Assembly: GCF_021172065.1 (NCBI RefSeq)
Contig: NZ_CP087880.1
Span: 3,510,583-3,574,582, forward strand
DNA length: 64,000 nucleotides
Direction of reading: 5' to 3'
Source of the DNA: Pseudocitrobacter corydidari
GTDB taxonomy: Bacteria > Pseudomonadota > Gammaproteobacteria > Enterobacterales > Enterobacteriaceae
The notes under the pieces were generated by a model that saw only the letters and a program-made list of their open reading frames with translations, was not told the origin of the DNA and searched no databases. Of the stretch, positions 30,383-38,846 are shown in pieces (within the stretch, counting starts at the first letter, position 1; each line of letters opens with the position of its first letter). Both the position numbers and the translations under genes were made by a program.

Positions 30383-31255
30383 TTAGCGCCCTTTTTTCTT
30401 ACGCCCAGGCGAGGTAAAACGCTTACCGTTAGACGCCGGGCGGCCCCCTTTTTCAGCGGTTTTTTCGATCTTCACCACCGGGCGTTTAATGCCCGCCGTT
30501 TTCGGTTTTGCCTTCGCTTTTGGCTGTGCTTCTGAAGAGGAGCCTTCGATAAGTTTAAACAGATCGATAAGCTCATCGTCGCTTAAATCACGCCACTCGC
30601 CCAGCGGAATACCGCTTAAGCTGACGTTCATGATGCGCGTACGTTCCAGCTTTTTCACTTCATAGCCAAAGTACTCGCACATGCGACGAATCTGACGATT
30701 CAGGCCCTGTACCAGGGTGATGCGAAACACAAACGGCGCTTCTTTTTTCACTTTGCACTTTTTCGTCACCGTGCCCAGAATCGGTACGCCCGCCGCCATG
30801 CCGCTCACAAACTCATCCGTCACCGGTTTATCTACCGTCACCAGATACTCTTTTTCGTGATCGTTACCGGCACGCAGGATCTTATTGACCAGATCGCCGT
30901 GGTTGGTGAGGAAAATCAGCCCCTGAGAATCTTTATCCAGGCGGCCAATCGGGAACACACGTTTGCTGTGGTTAACGAAATCGACGATGTTATCGCGCTC
31001 GCCATCTTCCGTGGTGCTGACAATGCCCACCGGCTTGTTCAGCGCGATCAGCACCAGATCTTCTGCCTCGCGCGGCTCAATCAACTGACCGTTTACTTTT
31101 ACAACGTCGCCAGGTTGCACCTGATCGCCAATAGTGGCGCGTTTACCGTTCAGGAAAACGTTACCTTGTTCGATATAGCGATCGGCTTCGCGACGAGAGC
31201 AAATTCCGCTTTCGCTGATGTATTTATTTAAACGGATGGATGAGTCGGGCAGCAT
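30383..31255 (-). CDS. rluF: 23S rRNA pseudouridine(2604) synthase RluF
   Basis: Converts U2604 of 23S rRNA (and U35 of tRNA-Tyr in E. coli) to pseudouridine. 290 aa, same as E. coli. An N-terminal S4 RNA-binding domain ([34 protein letters not shown]) leads to the catalytic motif [12 protein letters not shown] with the active-site aspartate. The second conserved motif is [19 protein letters not shown] lysine-rich C-terminal extension ([10 protein letters not shown]...GRKKKGR) is characteristic. Its target, the 23S gene, is also in this window. Confidence 0.97.
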   Translation of the reverse strand: MLPDSSIRLNKYISESGICSRREADRYIEQGNVFLNGKRATIGDQVQPGDVVKVNGQLIEPREAEDLVLIALNKPVGIVSTTEDGERDNIVDFVNHSKRVFPIGRLDKDSQGLIFLTNHGDLVNKILRAGNDHEKEYLVTVDKPVTDEFVSGMAAGVPILGTVTKKCKVKKEAPFVFRITLVQGLNRQIRRMCEYFGYEVKKLERTRIMNVSLSGIPLGEWRDLSDDELIDLFKLIEGSSSEAQPKAKAKPKTAGIKRPVVKIEKTAEKGGRPASNGKRFTSPGRKKKGR

Positions 31256-31430
31256 AAATTCTCCTCTAAAACGCGGAATATACCTTACCTGTTAGCGTGG
31301 AAAAACAGGGTTCTGCGGCAACATCGAAATTAAATGTGATCTGCCACACCTTTTATCACAAAAGTGTCGCTGAAGGTCTGATGCAAATTTGCGTGGTGAA
31401 AATCAAGCTAATCAAGATATTACGCATCTC

Positions 31431-31444
31431 TGCACACCTGTGCT
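31431..31444 (+). promoter_or_regulatory. Candidate SorC site 1
   Basis: TGCACACCTGTGCT, arms TGCACA / TGTGCT around CC. Shares both arms with the site next to the sorC start. Confidence 0.5.
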
Positions 31445-31461
31445 GATGACTGCTACGAGCA

Positions 31462-31475
31462 GATACAAATGTGCA
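31462..31475 (+). promoter_or_regulatory. Candidate SorC site 2 (half site)
   Basis: GATACAAATGTGCA matches the third site at 11 of 14 positions and starts 31 bp (about three helical turns) after site 1. Confidence 0.45.
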
Positions 31476-31573
31476 AGAGAAAGCGCCATTTCAACGCGCG
31501 TAAAGAGTGAAAAATCGCTTTTAAAGGCCCTCATGATGGGGTTATATCAGATCAAGCGATGAGAAAGCGTATT

Positions 31574-31587
31574 TGCACAAATGTGCA
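31574..31587 (+). promoter_or_regulatory. Candidate SorC site 3 (operator by sorC start)
   Basis: TGCACAAATGTGCA has perfect 6-bp inverted arms and ends 16 nt upstream of the sorC ATG, where a bound repressor could block transcription or translation initiation. Confidence 0.55.
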
Positions 31588-31603
31588 GAATCAGGAGGCG
31601 GCA

Positions 31604-32551
31604 ATGGAAAACAGTGACGATATCCGTTTGATTGTGAAGATTGCCCAACTCTATTACGAGCAGGATATGACGCAGGCGCAAATCGCGCGCGAGCTGGGGA
31701 TTTATCGCACCACCATCAGCCGCTTGCTTAAACGGGGCCGCGAGCAGGGCATTGTCACCATCGCCATCAACTATGACTACAACGAAAACCTCTGGCTGGA
31801 GCAGCAACTGAAGCAAAAGTTTGCCCTGAAAGAGGCCGTGGTGGTGTCGGGGCACGATGAAGAGGAAGACGCGCAGCTGGCGGTGATGGGGTTACACGGC
31901 GCGCAGCTGCTGGATCGTTTGCTGGAACCTGGTGATATTGTCGGTTTCTCCTGGGGCCGCGCGGTACGTGCACTGGTCGAAAATCTACCGCAGGCGGCGC
32001 AATCCCGACAGTTAATCTGCGTGCCGATTATCGGTGGGCCATCCGGGAAACTCGAAAGCCGCTATCACGTGAACACATTAACCTACGGTGCGGCGGCAAA
32101 GCTGAAAGGGGAATCGCATCTCGCAGATTTTCCTGCCCTATTGGATAACCCATTAATTCGTAATGGGATCATGCAGTCTCAGCACTTTAAAACCATCTCG
32201 GCCTACTGGGACAACCTGGATGTTGCGCTGGTGGGAATTGGTTCCCCGGCCATTCGCGATGGCGCTAACTGGCATGCATTTTATGGCGGCGAAGAGAGTG
32301 ATGACCTGAATGCCCGCCAGGTCGCCGGTGATATTTGCTCGCGCTTTTATGATATTCAAGGCGTAACGGTCGATACCAATATGAGCGAGAAAACGCTCTC
32401 TATCGAAATGAATAAATTAAAGCAGGCGCGATATTCTATTGGCATCGCCATGGGCGAAGAAAAATACAGCGGAATTATTGGCGCACTACGCGGAAAATAT
32501 ATTAATTGTCTGGTTACGAATAGCGACACAGCGGAACTGTTACTGAAATAA
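31604..32551 (+). CDS. sorC: Sor operon transcriptional regulator SorC
   Basis: DeoR-unrelated SorC-family regulator, acting as repressor and activator of the L-sorbose operon. 315 aa from the ATG of MENSDDIRLIVKIAQLYY, preceded by AGGAGG; this equals the Klebsiella SorC length as I recall it. An N-terminal helix-turn-helix (about 18-42, MTQAQIARELGIYRTTISRLLKRGRE) is followed by a sugar-binding domain with GDIVGFSWGRAVRALVENL and SIGIAMGEEKYSGIIGALRGKYINCLVTN. First gene of the operon, reading the same way as sorD. Confidence 0.93.
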   Translation: MENSDDIRLIVKIAQLYYEQDMTQAQIARELGIYRTTISRLLKRGREQGIVTIAINYDYNENLWLEQQLKQKFALKEAVVVSGHDEEEDAQLAVMGLHGAQLLDRLLEPGDIVGFSWGRAVRALVENLPQAAQSRQLICVPIIGGPSGKLESRYHVNTLTYGAAAKLKGESHLADFPALLDNPLIRNGIMQSQHFKTISAYWDNLDVALVGIGSPAIRDGANWHAFYGGEESDDLNARQVAGDICSRFYDIQGVTVDTNMSEKTLSIEMNKLKQARYSIGIAMGEEKYSGIIGALRGKYINCLVTNSDTAELLLK

Positions 32552-32555
32552 AAAT

Positions 32556-32592
32556 CTGCCCGACTTTTACCGTAATGAAAATTACGGCGGGC
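32556..32592 (+). other. Hairpin between sorC and sorD
   Basis: CCGTAAT (32570-32576), GAAA loop, ATTACGG (32581-32587), extended by GCCCG/CGGGC outer arms. No T tract follows, so it more likely acts as an mRNA-processing or stability element separating regulator from structural genes than as a terminator. Confidence 0.5.
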
Positions 32593-32620
32593 CTCTGTTA
32601 CCTAAAATCAGGAGTCTGTT

Positions 32621-33427
32621 ATGCAAACGTGGTTAAATTTGCAGGATAAAACCATTATTGTCACCGGCGGCGCATCCGGCATTGGCCTGGCGATTGTCGA
32701 AGAATTATTAGCACAAGGCGCGAATGTGCAGATGGCCGATATTCACGGCGGTGACGGTCAATATGAAGGCCATAAAGGCTATCAGTTCTGGCCAACCGAT
32801 ATTTCCAGCGCCAAAGAGGTGAATCATACGGTTGCGGAAATTATCCAGCGCTTTGGTCGCATCGACGGTCTGGTCAATAACGCCGGGGTCAATTTCCCGC
32901 GTCTGCTGGTCGATGAGAAAGCGCCTGCCGGACAGTATGAGCTCAACGAAGCCGCATTCGAAAAAATGGTCAATATCAATCAGAAAGGCGTGTTTCTGAT
33001 GTCGCAGGCCGTGGCGCGGCAGATGGTCAAACAACACGATGGCGTGATTGTGAACGTCTCCTCGGAAAGCGGGCTGGAAGGCTCAGAGGGTCAGAGCTGC
33101 TATGCCGCCACCAAAGCTGCGCTCAATAGCTTCACCCGCTCCTGGTCGAAAGAGCTGGGTAAGCACGGTATCCGCGTGGTCGGCATCGCGCCGGGGATTC
33201 TGGAAAAAACCGGGCTGCGTACGCCGGAATATGAAGAAGCGCTGGCGTGGACGCGCAATATCACCGTCGAGCAGTTGCGGGAAGGCTACACCAAAAATTC
33301 CATTCCTATTGGACGCTCGGGAAGATTAGCGGAAGTGGCTGATTTTGTGTGTTATCTGCTGTCTGAACGCGCCAGCTATATCACCGGAGTAACCACTAAC
33401 ATTGCGGGCGGCAAAACGCGCGGGTAA
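32621..33427 (+). CDS. sorD: Sorbitol-6-phosphate 2-dehydrogenase SorD
   Basis: Oxidises D-glucitol-6-phosphate to fructose-6-phosphate with NAD. 268 aa short-chain dehydrogenase, the length known for Klebsiella SorD. Visible motifs are the cofactor loop TGGASGIGLA (residues 16-25), NNAGVN (about 87-92), the catalytic serine in VNVSSESG and the YAATK pair (Tyr, Lys). It follows sorC across a 69-nt gap with a hairpin. The substrate is inferred from the operon. Confidence 0.93.
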   Translation: MQTWLNLQDKTIIVTGGASGIGLAIVEELLAQGANVQMADIHGGDGQYEGHKGYQFWPTDISSAKEVNHTVAEIIQRFGRIDGLVNNAGVNFPRLLVDEKAPAGQYELNEAAFEKMVNINQKGVFLMSQAVARQMVKQHDGVIVNVSSESGLEGSEGQSCYAATKAALNSFTRSWSKELGKHGIRVVGIAPGILEKTGLRTPEYEEALAWTRNITVEQLREGYTKNSIPIGRSGRLAEVADFVCYLLSERASYITGVTTNIAGGKTRG

Positions 33428-33436
33428 GGAGGCTTT

Positions 33437-33844
33437 ATGGTCAATGCCATTTTTTGCGCCCACGGCAAATTAGCCTGCGCCATGCTGGAATCGGTTCAGA
33501 TGGTGTACGGCGACGCCAATGTCGAGGCGGTTGAATTTGTGCCCGGCGAGAACGCCGGAGACATCGTGGCCAAGCTGGAAAAGTTAGTGAGCATTCACAA
33601 TCAAGATGAGTGGCTGATCGCCGTGGATTTACAGTGCGGCAGCCCGTGGAATGCGGCGGCAACGCTTGCGATGCGCAATCCACGTCTGCGGGTAATCAGC
33701 GGCCTTTCCCTGCCGCTGGCGCTCGAACTGGTCGATAACCAGGGCAGCATGCACGTTGATGAACTGTGTGAACACCTGACGCAAATCGCAAAGCAAACCT
33801 GCGTCGTCTGGAAACAACTTGAAACGGCAGAGGAGGATTTCTGA
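33437..33844 (+). CDS. sorF: Sorbose PTS EIIA component SorF
   Basis: Mannose-family PTS EIIA domain protein that passes phosphate from HPr to SorB. 135 aa. The phosphorylated histidine is His9 in IFCAHGKLA. Conserved hydrophobic strands such as EWLIAVDLQCGSPWNAAATLA follow. Its stop codon shares one base with the sorB start (TGATG), so the two subunits are translated together. Confidence 0.92.
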   Translation: MVNAIFCAHGKLACAMLESVQMVYGDANVEAVEFVPGENAGDIVAKLEKLVSIHNQDEWLIAVDLQCGSPWNAAATLAMRNPRLRVISGLSLPLALELVDNQGSMHVDELCEHLTQIAKQTCVVWKQLETAEEDF

Positions 33845-34338
33845 TGAACATTACGCTCGCCCGCATTGATGACCGCCTGATCCACGGCCAGGTCACCACC
33901 GTCTGGTCGAAAGTGGCTAATGCCCAGCGCATTATTATCTGCAATGACGAGGTCTATAACGATGAAGTTCGCCGGACCTTATTGCGCCAGGCCGCCCCGC
34001 CGGGAATGAAGGTTAACGTCGTTAATATTGAAAAAGCCGTCGCGGTTTATCACAACCCGCAATATCAGGACGAAACCGTTTTTTATCTTTTCACCCGGCC
34101 CCAGGATGCCTTAGCGATGGTTCGCCAGGGTGTAAAAATCGGCACCCTGAATATTGGCGGCATGGCCTGGCGCCCCGGTAAAAAACAGTTAACCAAAGCC
34201 GTTTCATTAGATGACGATGATATTAACGCCTTTAATGAATTGAATAATCTTGGCGTCACCCTGGATTTACGCGTCGTGGCGTCAGATCCCTCCATCAATA
34301 TTATTGACAAAATAAAAGAACAGTTAGTCGCAAATTAA
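33844..34338 (+). CDS. sorB: Sorbose PTS EIIB component SorB
   Basis: Mannose-family EIIB. 164 aa, starting NITLARIDDRLIHGQVTTVWSK, where His14 in RLIHGQV is the phosphorylated histidine of the family. The domain also contains LFTRPQDALAMVRQGVKIGTLNIGGMAW. It hands the phosphoryl group to sorbose as SorA/SorM transport it. A 64-nt spacer with a weak GCGCCTGT/ACAGGC hairpin follows before sorA. Confidence 0.93.
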   Translation: MNITLARIDDRLIHGQVTTVWSKVANAQRIIICNDEVYNDEVRRTLLRQAAPPGMKVNVVNIEKAVAVYHNPQYQDETVFYLFTRPQDALAMVRQGVKIGTLNIGGMAWRPGKKQLTKAVSLDDDDINAFNELNNLGVTLDLRVVASDPSINIIDKIKEQLVAN

Positions 34339-34402
34339 AAATAGCGCCTGTGTACGTATGCTTTAACAGGCAGGGATGACGACACTTAAAAGGTGACAAA
34401 TA

Positions 34403-35200
34403 ATGGAAATTAGTACCCTACAAATCATAGCGATATTTCTTTTTTCCTGTATTGCCGGAATGGGCAGCGTGCTGGATGAATTTCAGACTCACCGCCCGCT
34501 TATCGCCTGTACGGTGATTGGCTTAATACTTGGCGACATTAAAACCGGGATTATGCTCGGCGGCACGCTGGAGCTTATCGCACTGGGCTGGATGAACGTC
34601 GGTGCGGCCCAATCCCCGGATTCCGCGCTCGCCAGCATTATCTCCGCCATTCTGGTTATCGTCGGCCAGCAAAGTATCGCTACGGGCATCGCCATCGCCC
34701 TTCCCGTGGCGGCGGCGGGCCAGGTGCTGACGGTTTTCGCCCGCACCATCACCGTGGTGTTCCAGCACGCGGCAGATAAAGCCGCAGAGGAGGCGCGTTT
34801 TCGCACCATCGATATTCTGCATGTCTCCGCGCTTGGCGTGCAGGCGCTGCGCGTCGCCATTCCGGCACTGATTGTCTCACTGTTCGTCAGCGCCGATATG
34901 GTCAGCAATATGCTGAGCGCGATACCGGAGTTCGTGACGCGCGGTCTGCAAATTGCGGGCGGGTTTATTGTCGTCGTCGGCTACGCCATGGTGCTGCGCA
35001 TGATGGGCGTGAAGTATCTGATGCCCTTCTTTTTCCTCGGTTTTATCGCGGGCGGCTATCTCGACCTCAGCCTGCTGGCCTTTGGCGGCGTCGGCGTGAT
35101 TATCGCGCTGGTCTACATCCAGCTGAATCCGCAGTGGCGTAAAACTGAGCCGCAAACGCAGGCCACCTCTTCCACCGCCCTTGACCAGCTTGACGACTAA
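34403..35200 (+). CDS. sorA: Sorbose PTS EIIC component SorA
   Basis: Membrane-embedded EIIC of the mannose/fructose/sorbose PTS family; forms the sugar channel with SorM. 265 aa with about six to seven hydrophobic segments. Family blocks GDIKTGIMLGGTLELIALGWMNVGAAQSPDSALASIISAILV are near the N-terminus. AGGTGACAAATA precedes the ATG. Confidence 0.92.
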   Translation: MEISTLQIIAIFLFSCIAGMGSVLDEFQTHRPLIACTVIGLILGDIKTGIMLGGTLELIALGWMNVGAAQSPDSALASIISAILVIVGQQSIATGIAIALPVAAAGQVLTVFARTITVVFQHAADKAAEEARFRTIDILHVSALGVQALRVAIPALIVSLFVSADMVSNMLSAIPEFVTRGLQIAGGFIVVVGYAMVLRMMGVKYLMPFFFLGFIAGGYLDLSLLAFGGVGVIIALVYIQLNPQWRKTEPQTQATSSTALDQLDD

Positions 35201-35211
35201 CGGAGCCCATC

Positions 35212-36036
35212 ATGGAACAGAGAAAAATTACACGCAGCGATCTGGTGAGCATGTTTCTGCGCTCCAACCTGCAACAGGCGTCCTTTAATTTTGAACGTAT
35301 TCACGGGCTGGGTTTTTGCTACGACATGATCCCCGCCATCAAGCGCCTGTATCCATTGAAAGAAGATCAGGTCGCCGCGCTGAAGCGCCATCTGGTGTTC
35401 TTCAATACCACGCCAGCCGTATGTGGCCCGGTTATCGGCGTGACCGCCGCGATGGAAGAAGCGCGCGCCAACGGCGCCGAAATTGATGACGGCGCCATCA
35501 ACGGCATCAAAGTTGGCCTGATGGGCCCGCTGGCGGGCGTTGGCGACCCGCTGGTCTGGGGAACACTGCGCCCGATTACCGCCGCGCTCGGCGCATCGCT
35601 GGCGCTGTCTGGCAACATTCTCGGCCCGCTGCTGTTCTTCTTTATTTTCAACGCGGTGCGTCTGGCGATGAAGTGGTATGGCCTACAGCTCGGCTTTCGT
35701 AAAGGCGTGAATATCGTTAGCGATATGGGCGGGAATGTGCTGCAAAAACTGACCGAGGGCGCGTCGATTCTTGGCCTGTTTGTGATGGGCGTGCTGGTCA
35801 CCAAATGGACGTCAATCAACGTGCCGCTGGTCGTCTCGCAAACACCTGCCGCAGACGGTTCCACCGTCACCATGACCGTGCAGAACATTCTCGACCAGCT
35901 CTGCCCCGGCCTGCTGGCGCTGGGTTTGACGCTGCTGATGGTGCGTCTGCTCAACAAAAAAATTAACCCGGTATGGCTGATCTTCGCCCTGTTTGGCTTA
36001 GGGATTATCGGCAATGCGCTGGGCTTCCTGTCCTGA
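35212..36036 (+). CDS. sorM: Sorbose PTS EIID component SorM
   Basis: EIID of the mannose PTS family. 274 aa. Starts EQRKITRSDLVSMFLRSNLQQASFNFERIHGLGF, the EIID signature, and contains GPLAGVGDPLVWGTLRPITAALGASLALSG. The N-terminal half is soluble-like, and the C-terminal half has two or more membrane segments, the last ending IGNALGFLS. It lies 11 nt after sorA. Confidence 0.92.
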   Translation: MEQRKITRSDLVSMFLRSNLQQASFNFERIHGLGFCYDMIPAIKRLYPLKEDQVAALKRHLVFFNTTPAVCGPVIGVTAAMEEARANGAEIDDGAINGIKVGLMGPLAGVGDPLVWGTLRPITAALGASLALSGNILGPLLFFFIFNAVRLAMKWYGLQLGFRKGVNIVSDMGGNVLQKLTEGASILGLFVMGVLVTKWTSINVPLVVSQTPAADGSTVTMTVQNILDQLCPGLLALGLTLLMVRLLNKKINPVWLIFALFGLGIIGNALGFLS

Positions 36037-36087
36037 TTCTTCGCCCCGGCGCAACGGCCGGGGCCATCGCTCAACCTGAGGTGGTTT

Positions 36088-37317
36088 ATGAAAACAACAG
36101 CTCTGCGTCTTTACGGTACACGTGACCTGCGCCTTGAAACCTTTGACCTTCCTGAAATGCAGGAGGATGAAATTCTGGCGACGGTGGTTACCGACAGCCT
36201 GTGTCTCTCCTCCTGGAAAGAGGCCAATCTGGGGGAAAACCATAAAAAAGTGCCCGACGATGTGGCGACCAACCCCATCATCATCGGCCATGAATTTTGC
36301 GGCGATATTCTTGCCGTCGGTAAAAAGTGGCAGCACAAATTCCAGCCCGGCCAGCGCTATGTGATTCAGGCCAACCTGCAACTGCCGGATCGCCCGGACT
36401 GCCCCGGCTACTCCTTCCCGTGGGTGGGCGGCGAAGCCACGCATGTGGTTATCCCCAACGAGGTCATGGAGCAGGATTGCCTGCTGGCATATGAAGGTGA
36501 AACCTACTTTGAAGGCTCGCTGGTTGAACCGCTCTCCTGCGTGATTGGCGCGTTCAACGCCAACTATCATTTGCAGGAAGGCACTTATAACCACAAGATG
36601 GGGATTCGCCCACAAGGGCGCACGCTGATCCTCGGCGGCACAGGCCCGATGGGGCTGCTGGCGATAGATTACGCCCTGCATGGGCCGGTTAATCCGTCGC
36701 TGTTAATCGTCACCGATACCAATAACGACAAGCTGAGCTACGCGCGGAAACACTATCCGTCTGAGCCGCAAACGCTGATTCATTATCTCAATGCAACCGA
36801 CGCCTCGTACGAGACGTTAATGGCACTGAGCGGCGGCCACGGTTTCGACGATATTTTCGTTTTCGTGCCCAATGAAGGGCTGGTTACCCTCGCCTCTTCA
36901 CTGCTGGCGGCTGACGGCTGTATGAACTTCTTCGCCGGGCCGCAGGATAAACACTTCAGCGCACCGATTAATTTCTACGATGTGCATTATGCGTTTACCC
37001 ACTACGTGGGCACGTCAGGCGGCAATACCGACGACATGCGCGCGGCGGTCAAACTGATCGAAGAGAAAAAAGTTCAGGCCGCAAAAGTGGTAACACATAT
37101 TCTTGGGCTGAATGCCGCGGGCGAAACCACGCTGGAATTGCCTGCTGTCGGCGGCGGGAAAAAGCTGGTGTATACCGGAAAATATCTGCCGCTGACGTCA
37201 CTCACGCAAATTCAGGATGAAGAACTGGCGGTGATTCTGGCGCGTCATCAGGGGATTTGGTCCGGCGAGGCGGAGCAGTACCTGCTCGCCCATGCAGAGG
37301 CGATTTCCCATGATTAA
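36088..37317 (+). CDS. sorE: L-sorbose-1-phosphate reductase SorE
   Basis: Reduces L-sorbose-1-phosphate to D-glucitol-6-phosphate, the substrate of SorD. 409 aa zinc-type alcohol-dehydrogenase family protein. The GroES-like part contains DEILATVVTDSLCLSSWKEANLG and IGHEFCGDILAVGKKW. The Rossmann part starts LILGGTGPMGLLAIDYAL (about 178-195). A classical GHE zinc ligand region (IIGHEF) is present. It overlaps the following AroE-like gene by 8 nt. Confidence 0.9.
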   Translation: MKTTALRLYGTRDLRLETFDLPEMQEDEILATVVTDSLCLSSWKEANLGENHKKVPDDVATNPIIIGHEFCGDILAVGKKWQHKFQPGQRYVIQANLQLPDRPDCPGYSFPWVGGEATHVVIPNEVMEQDCLLAYEGETYFEGSLVEPLSCVIGAFNANYHLQEGTYNHKMGIRPQGRTLILGGTGPMGLLAIDYALHGPVNPSLLIVTDTNNDKLSYARKHYPSEPQTLIHYLNATDASYETLMALSGGHGFDDIFVFVPNEGLVTLASSLLAADGCMNFFAGPQDKHFSAPINFYDVHYAFTHYVGTSGGNTDDMRAAVKLIEEKKVQAAKVVTHILGLNAAGETTLELPAVGGGKKLVYTGKYLPLTSLTQIQDEELAVILARHQGIWSGEAEQYLLAHAEAISHD

Positions 37318-38122
37318 TCGCGAGACTCAACTCTGCATGTCGCTGGCCGGTCGTCCCGGTAACTTCGGCACGCGTTTTCACAATTATCTGTATGAAAAGC
37401 TGGGGCTGAATTTTATCTATAAAGCGTTCACCACCCAGGATATTGCCGCGGCGGTGAAAGGGGTTCGCGCGTTGGGTATTCGCGGCTGCGCCGTGTCGAT
37501 GCCGTTTAAAGAGAGCTGTATGCCTTTTCTCGACGCGATCGATCCGTCGGCGAAGGTCATTGATTCCGTGAATACCATCGTGAATGACAACGGCAGGCTG
37601 ACCGGATTTAACACCGACTATATCGCGGTGAAAAGCCTGATCACCCACCACCAGCTGAATACCGCCGCGCGCGTGATGATTCGCGGCAGCGGCGGCATGG
37701 GCAAAGCGGTGATTGCCGCCTTTCGCGACGCGGGATTTACGGATGTCATCATCGCCGCCCGCAACCGCGAGAGCGGCCCGGCGCTGGCGAAGCAGTATGG
37801 GTTTCAGTGGCAACCGCAGCCGGAAGGCATCGCCTGCGATATTCTGGTCAACGTGACGCCTGTCGGCATGACCGGTGGTAAAGAGAGCCATGAGCTGGCC
37901 TTCAGCGAAGCGATGGTCTCTGCGGCAAGCGTCGTTTTTGATGTCGTGGCCCTGCCGCCGGACACGCCGCTCATTCGCCTGGCGCAACGGCTTGATAAGC
38001 AGACGATCAGCGGCGCAGAGGTGATTGCCCTCCAGGCCGTCGAGCAATTCGCGATGTATACCAGCGTGCGACCTAATGCGCAGCTGATTGCTGAAGCGGC
38101 AAGGTTTGCGCGCGAGGGATGA
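37310..38122 (+). CDS. AroE/HI0607-like shikimate-dehydrogenase family protein, last gene of the sor operon
   Basis: 270 aa from the ATG of MINRETQLCMSLAGRPGNFG, overlapping sorE by 8 nt, so translation is coupled. Shikimate-dehydrogenase family features are present: catalytic Lys67 in SMPFKES, Asn88 in DSVNTIV, Asp103 in GFNTDYIAV (the Lys-Asp pair of AroE), and a cofactor loop RGSGGMGKAV (about 123-132). The N-terminal binding segment differs from AroE/YdiB (MSLAGRPGNFGTRFHN instead of the usual GxPIxHSxSP). This points to the AroE-like HI0607 branch, whose physiological substrate is uncertain. It is not one of the classical seven sor genes. Confidence 0.82.
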   Translation: MINRETQLCMSLAGRPGNFGTRFHNYLYEKLGLNFIYKAFTTQDIAAAVKGVRALGIRGCAVSMPFKESCMPFLDAIDPSAKVIDSVNTIVNDNGRLTGFNTDYIAVKSLITHHQLNTAARVMIRGSGGMGKAVIAAFRDAGFTDVIIAARNRESGPALAKQYGFQWQPQPEGIACDILVNVTPVGMTGGKESHELAFSEAMVSAASVVFDVVALPPDTPLIRLAQRLDKQTISGAEVIALQAVEQFAMYTSVRPNAQLIAEAARFAREG

Positions 38123-38127
38123 GCGGG

Positions 38128-38163
38128 AGCGTTCTGGCAAGGATTCGCGCCAGAACGCTTTTA
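38128..38163 (+). terminator. Terminator of the sor operon
   Basis: AGCGTTCTGGC (38128-38138) / GCCAGAACGCT (38149-38159), then TTTT. The 11-bp stem just after the AroE-like gene ends the operon. The T tract overlaps the stop of the convergent antitoxin. Confidence 0.92.
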
Positions 38164-38484
38164 CATCTCGGCAAAAATGACTTTGAGTGAGCCGCCTGTC
38201 GCGCTCTGTTTTCCAACCACAATCTCAACATCTCGCCCCAGCTTTACCAGGCACTCAAGCATTTTTGCCTCACTGATTCCGCGAAACTGCCCCCTGAGTA
38301 AATTAGACAATTTAGGTTGTGTCATACCGAGAATATGCGCGGCCTGCTGTTGGGTTAATCCCTTACGTTGCAGGATTTCACTAATCGCCAGCGCCAGGTG
38401 CGCCTTCAGTTGCATCTGTTCAGCATTATGAATGCCGAGATCTTCATAAACATTGCCACAGCTGACATCCACATTTTGAGACAT
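38161..38484 (-). CDS. HigA-like XRE antitoxin (locus 2)
   Basis: 107 aa antitoxin from the ATG of MSQNVDVSCGNVYEDLG, preceded by a GGGGGG ribosome-site-like run; six upstream codons are in frame but overlap the toxin. HTH_37-type helix-turn-helix at about 40-72 (EILQRKGLTQQQAAHILGMTQPKLSNLLRGQF). The C-terminal strand KLGRDVEIVVGK is typical. One base separates its start from the toxin stop. It is not closely similar to the locus-1 antitoxin. Confidence 0.87.
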   Translation of the reverse strand: MSQNVDVSCGNVYEDLGIHNAEQMQLKAHLALAISEILQRKGLTQQQAAHILGMTQPKLSNLLRGQFRGISEAKMLECLVKLGRDVEIVVGKQSATGGSLKVIFAEM

Positions 38485-38485
38485 A

Positions 38486-38833
38486 TCATCCCCCCTGCGC
38501 ATGGCGTTGAGCGGCCTTTAGCCGCTGATAAATAAGATCGATTTCAAGTTTCGGCGTACTGATCCCCGAAGACGATTTCTTCTGAAAAACGTGTAATACA
38601 TACACCGCATCACGCAAGGTGACGGTATAAACCGCACGCCAGGTATTACCGTGGAAATCTTCCACAACCTCCAGAATGCCTGCACAACCAAAGCCTTTTA
38701 GCGGTTTGGCCTGAGGATGTTTCTGCCCCTGCTGCGCGAGCCAAAGAGCGTAACCAAAAACATCCTGAATATGCTCCGGCATCGCCTGGAGATCCTTCCT
38801 TGACTGCCCGACCCAATACAGAGGTTTGCTCAT
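38486..38833 (-). CDS. HigB-like RelE/Gp49-family toxin (locus 2)
   Basis: 115 aa toxin of the Gp49/HigB-like RelE superfamily, probably a ribosome-dependent mRNA interferase. Starts SKPLYWVGQSRKDLQAMPEHIQDVFGYALWLAQQGQ and contains the core LEVVEDFHGNTWRAVYTVTLRDAVYVLHVFQKKSSSG, with basic residues followed by KK as in active members. A strong AGGAGGAGGA ribosome site precedes the ATG. Transcribed against the sor operon. Shares the motif layout of the locus-1 toxin, but the sequences are clearly different families of alleles. Confidence 0.88.
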   Translation of the reverse strand: MSKPLYWVGQSRKDLQAMPEHIQDVFGYALWLAQQGQKHPQAKPLKGFGCAGILEVVEDFHGNTWRAVYTVTLRDAVYVLHVFQKKSSSGISTPKLEIDLIYQRLKAAQRHAQGG

Positions 38834-38846
38834 TCCTCCTCCTGAT

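Larger units (their letters stand above)
31256..31603 (+). promoter_or_regulatory. sor operon control region
   Basis: 348-bp gap between rluF and sorC. It contains a CRP-like sequence TGTGATCTGCCACACC (31335-31350; one perfect half, the other weak) and three related inverted-repeat sites listed separately. An AGGAGG ribosome site lies just before sorC. Cyclic-AMP and SorC control are expected from Klebsiella and E. coli sor operons; the exact promoter was not resolved. Confidence 0.6.
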
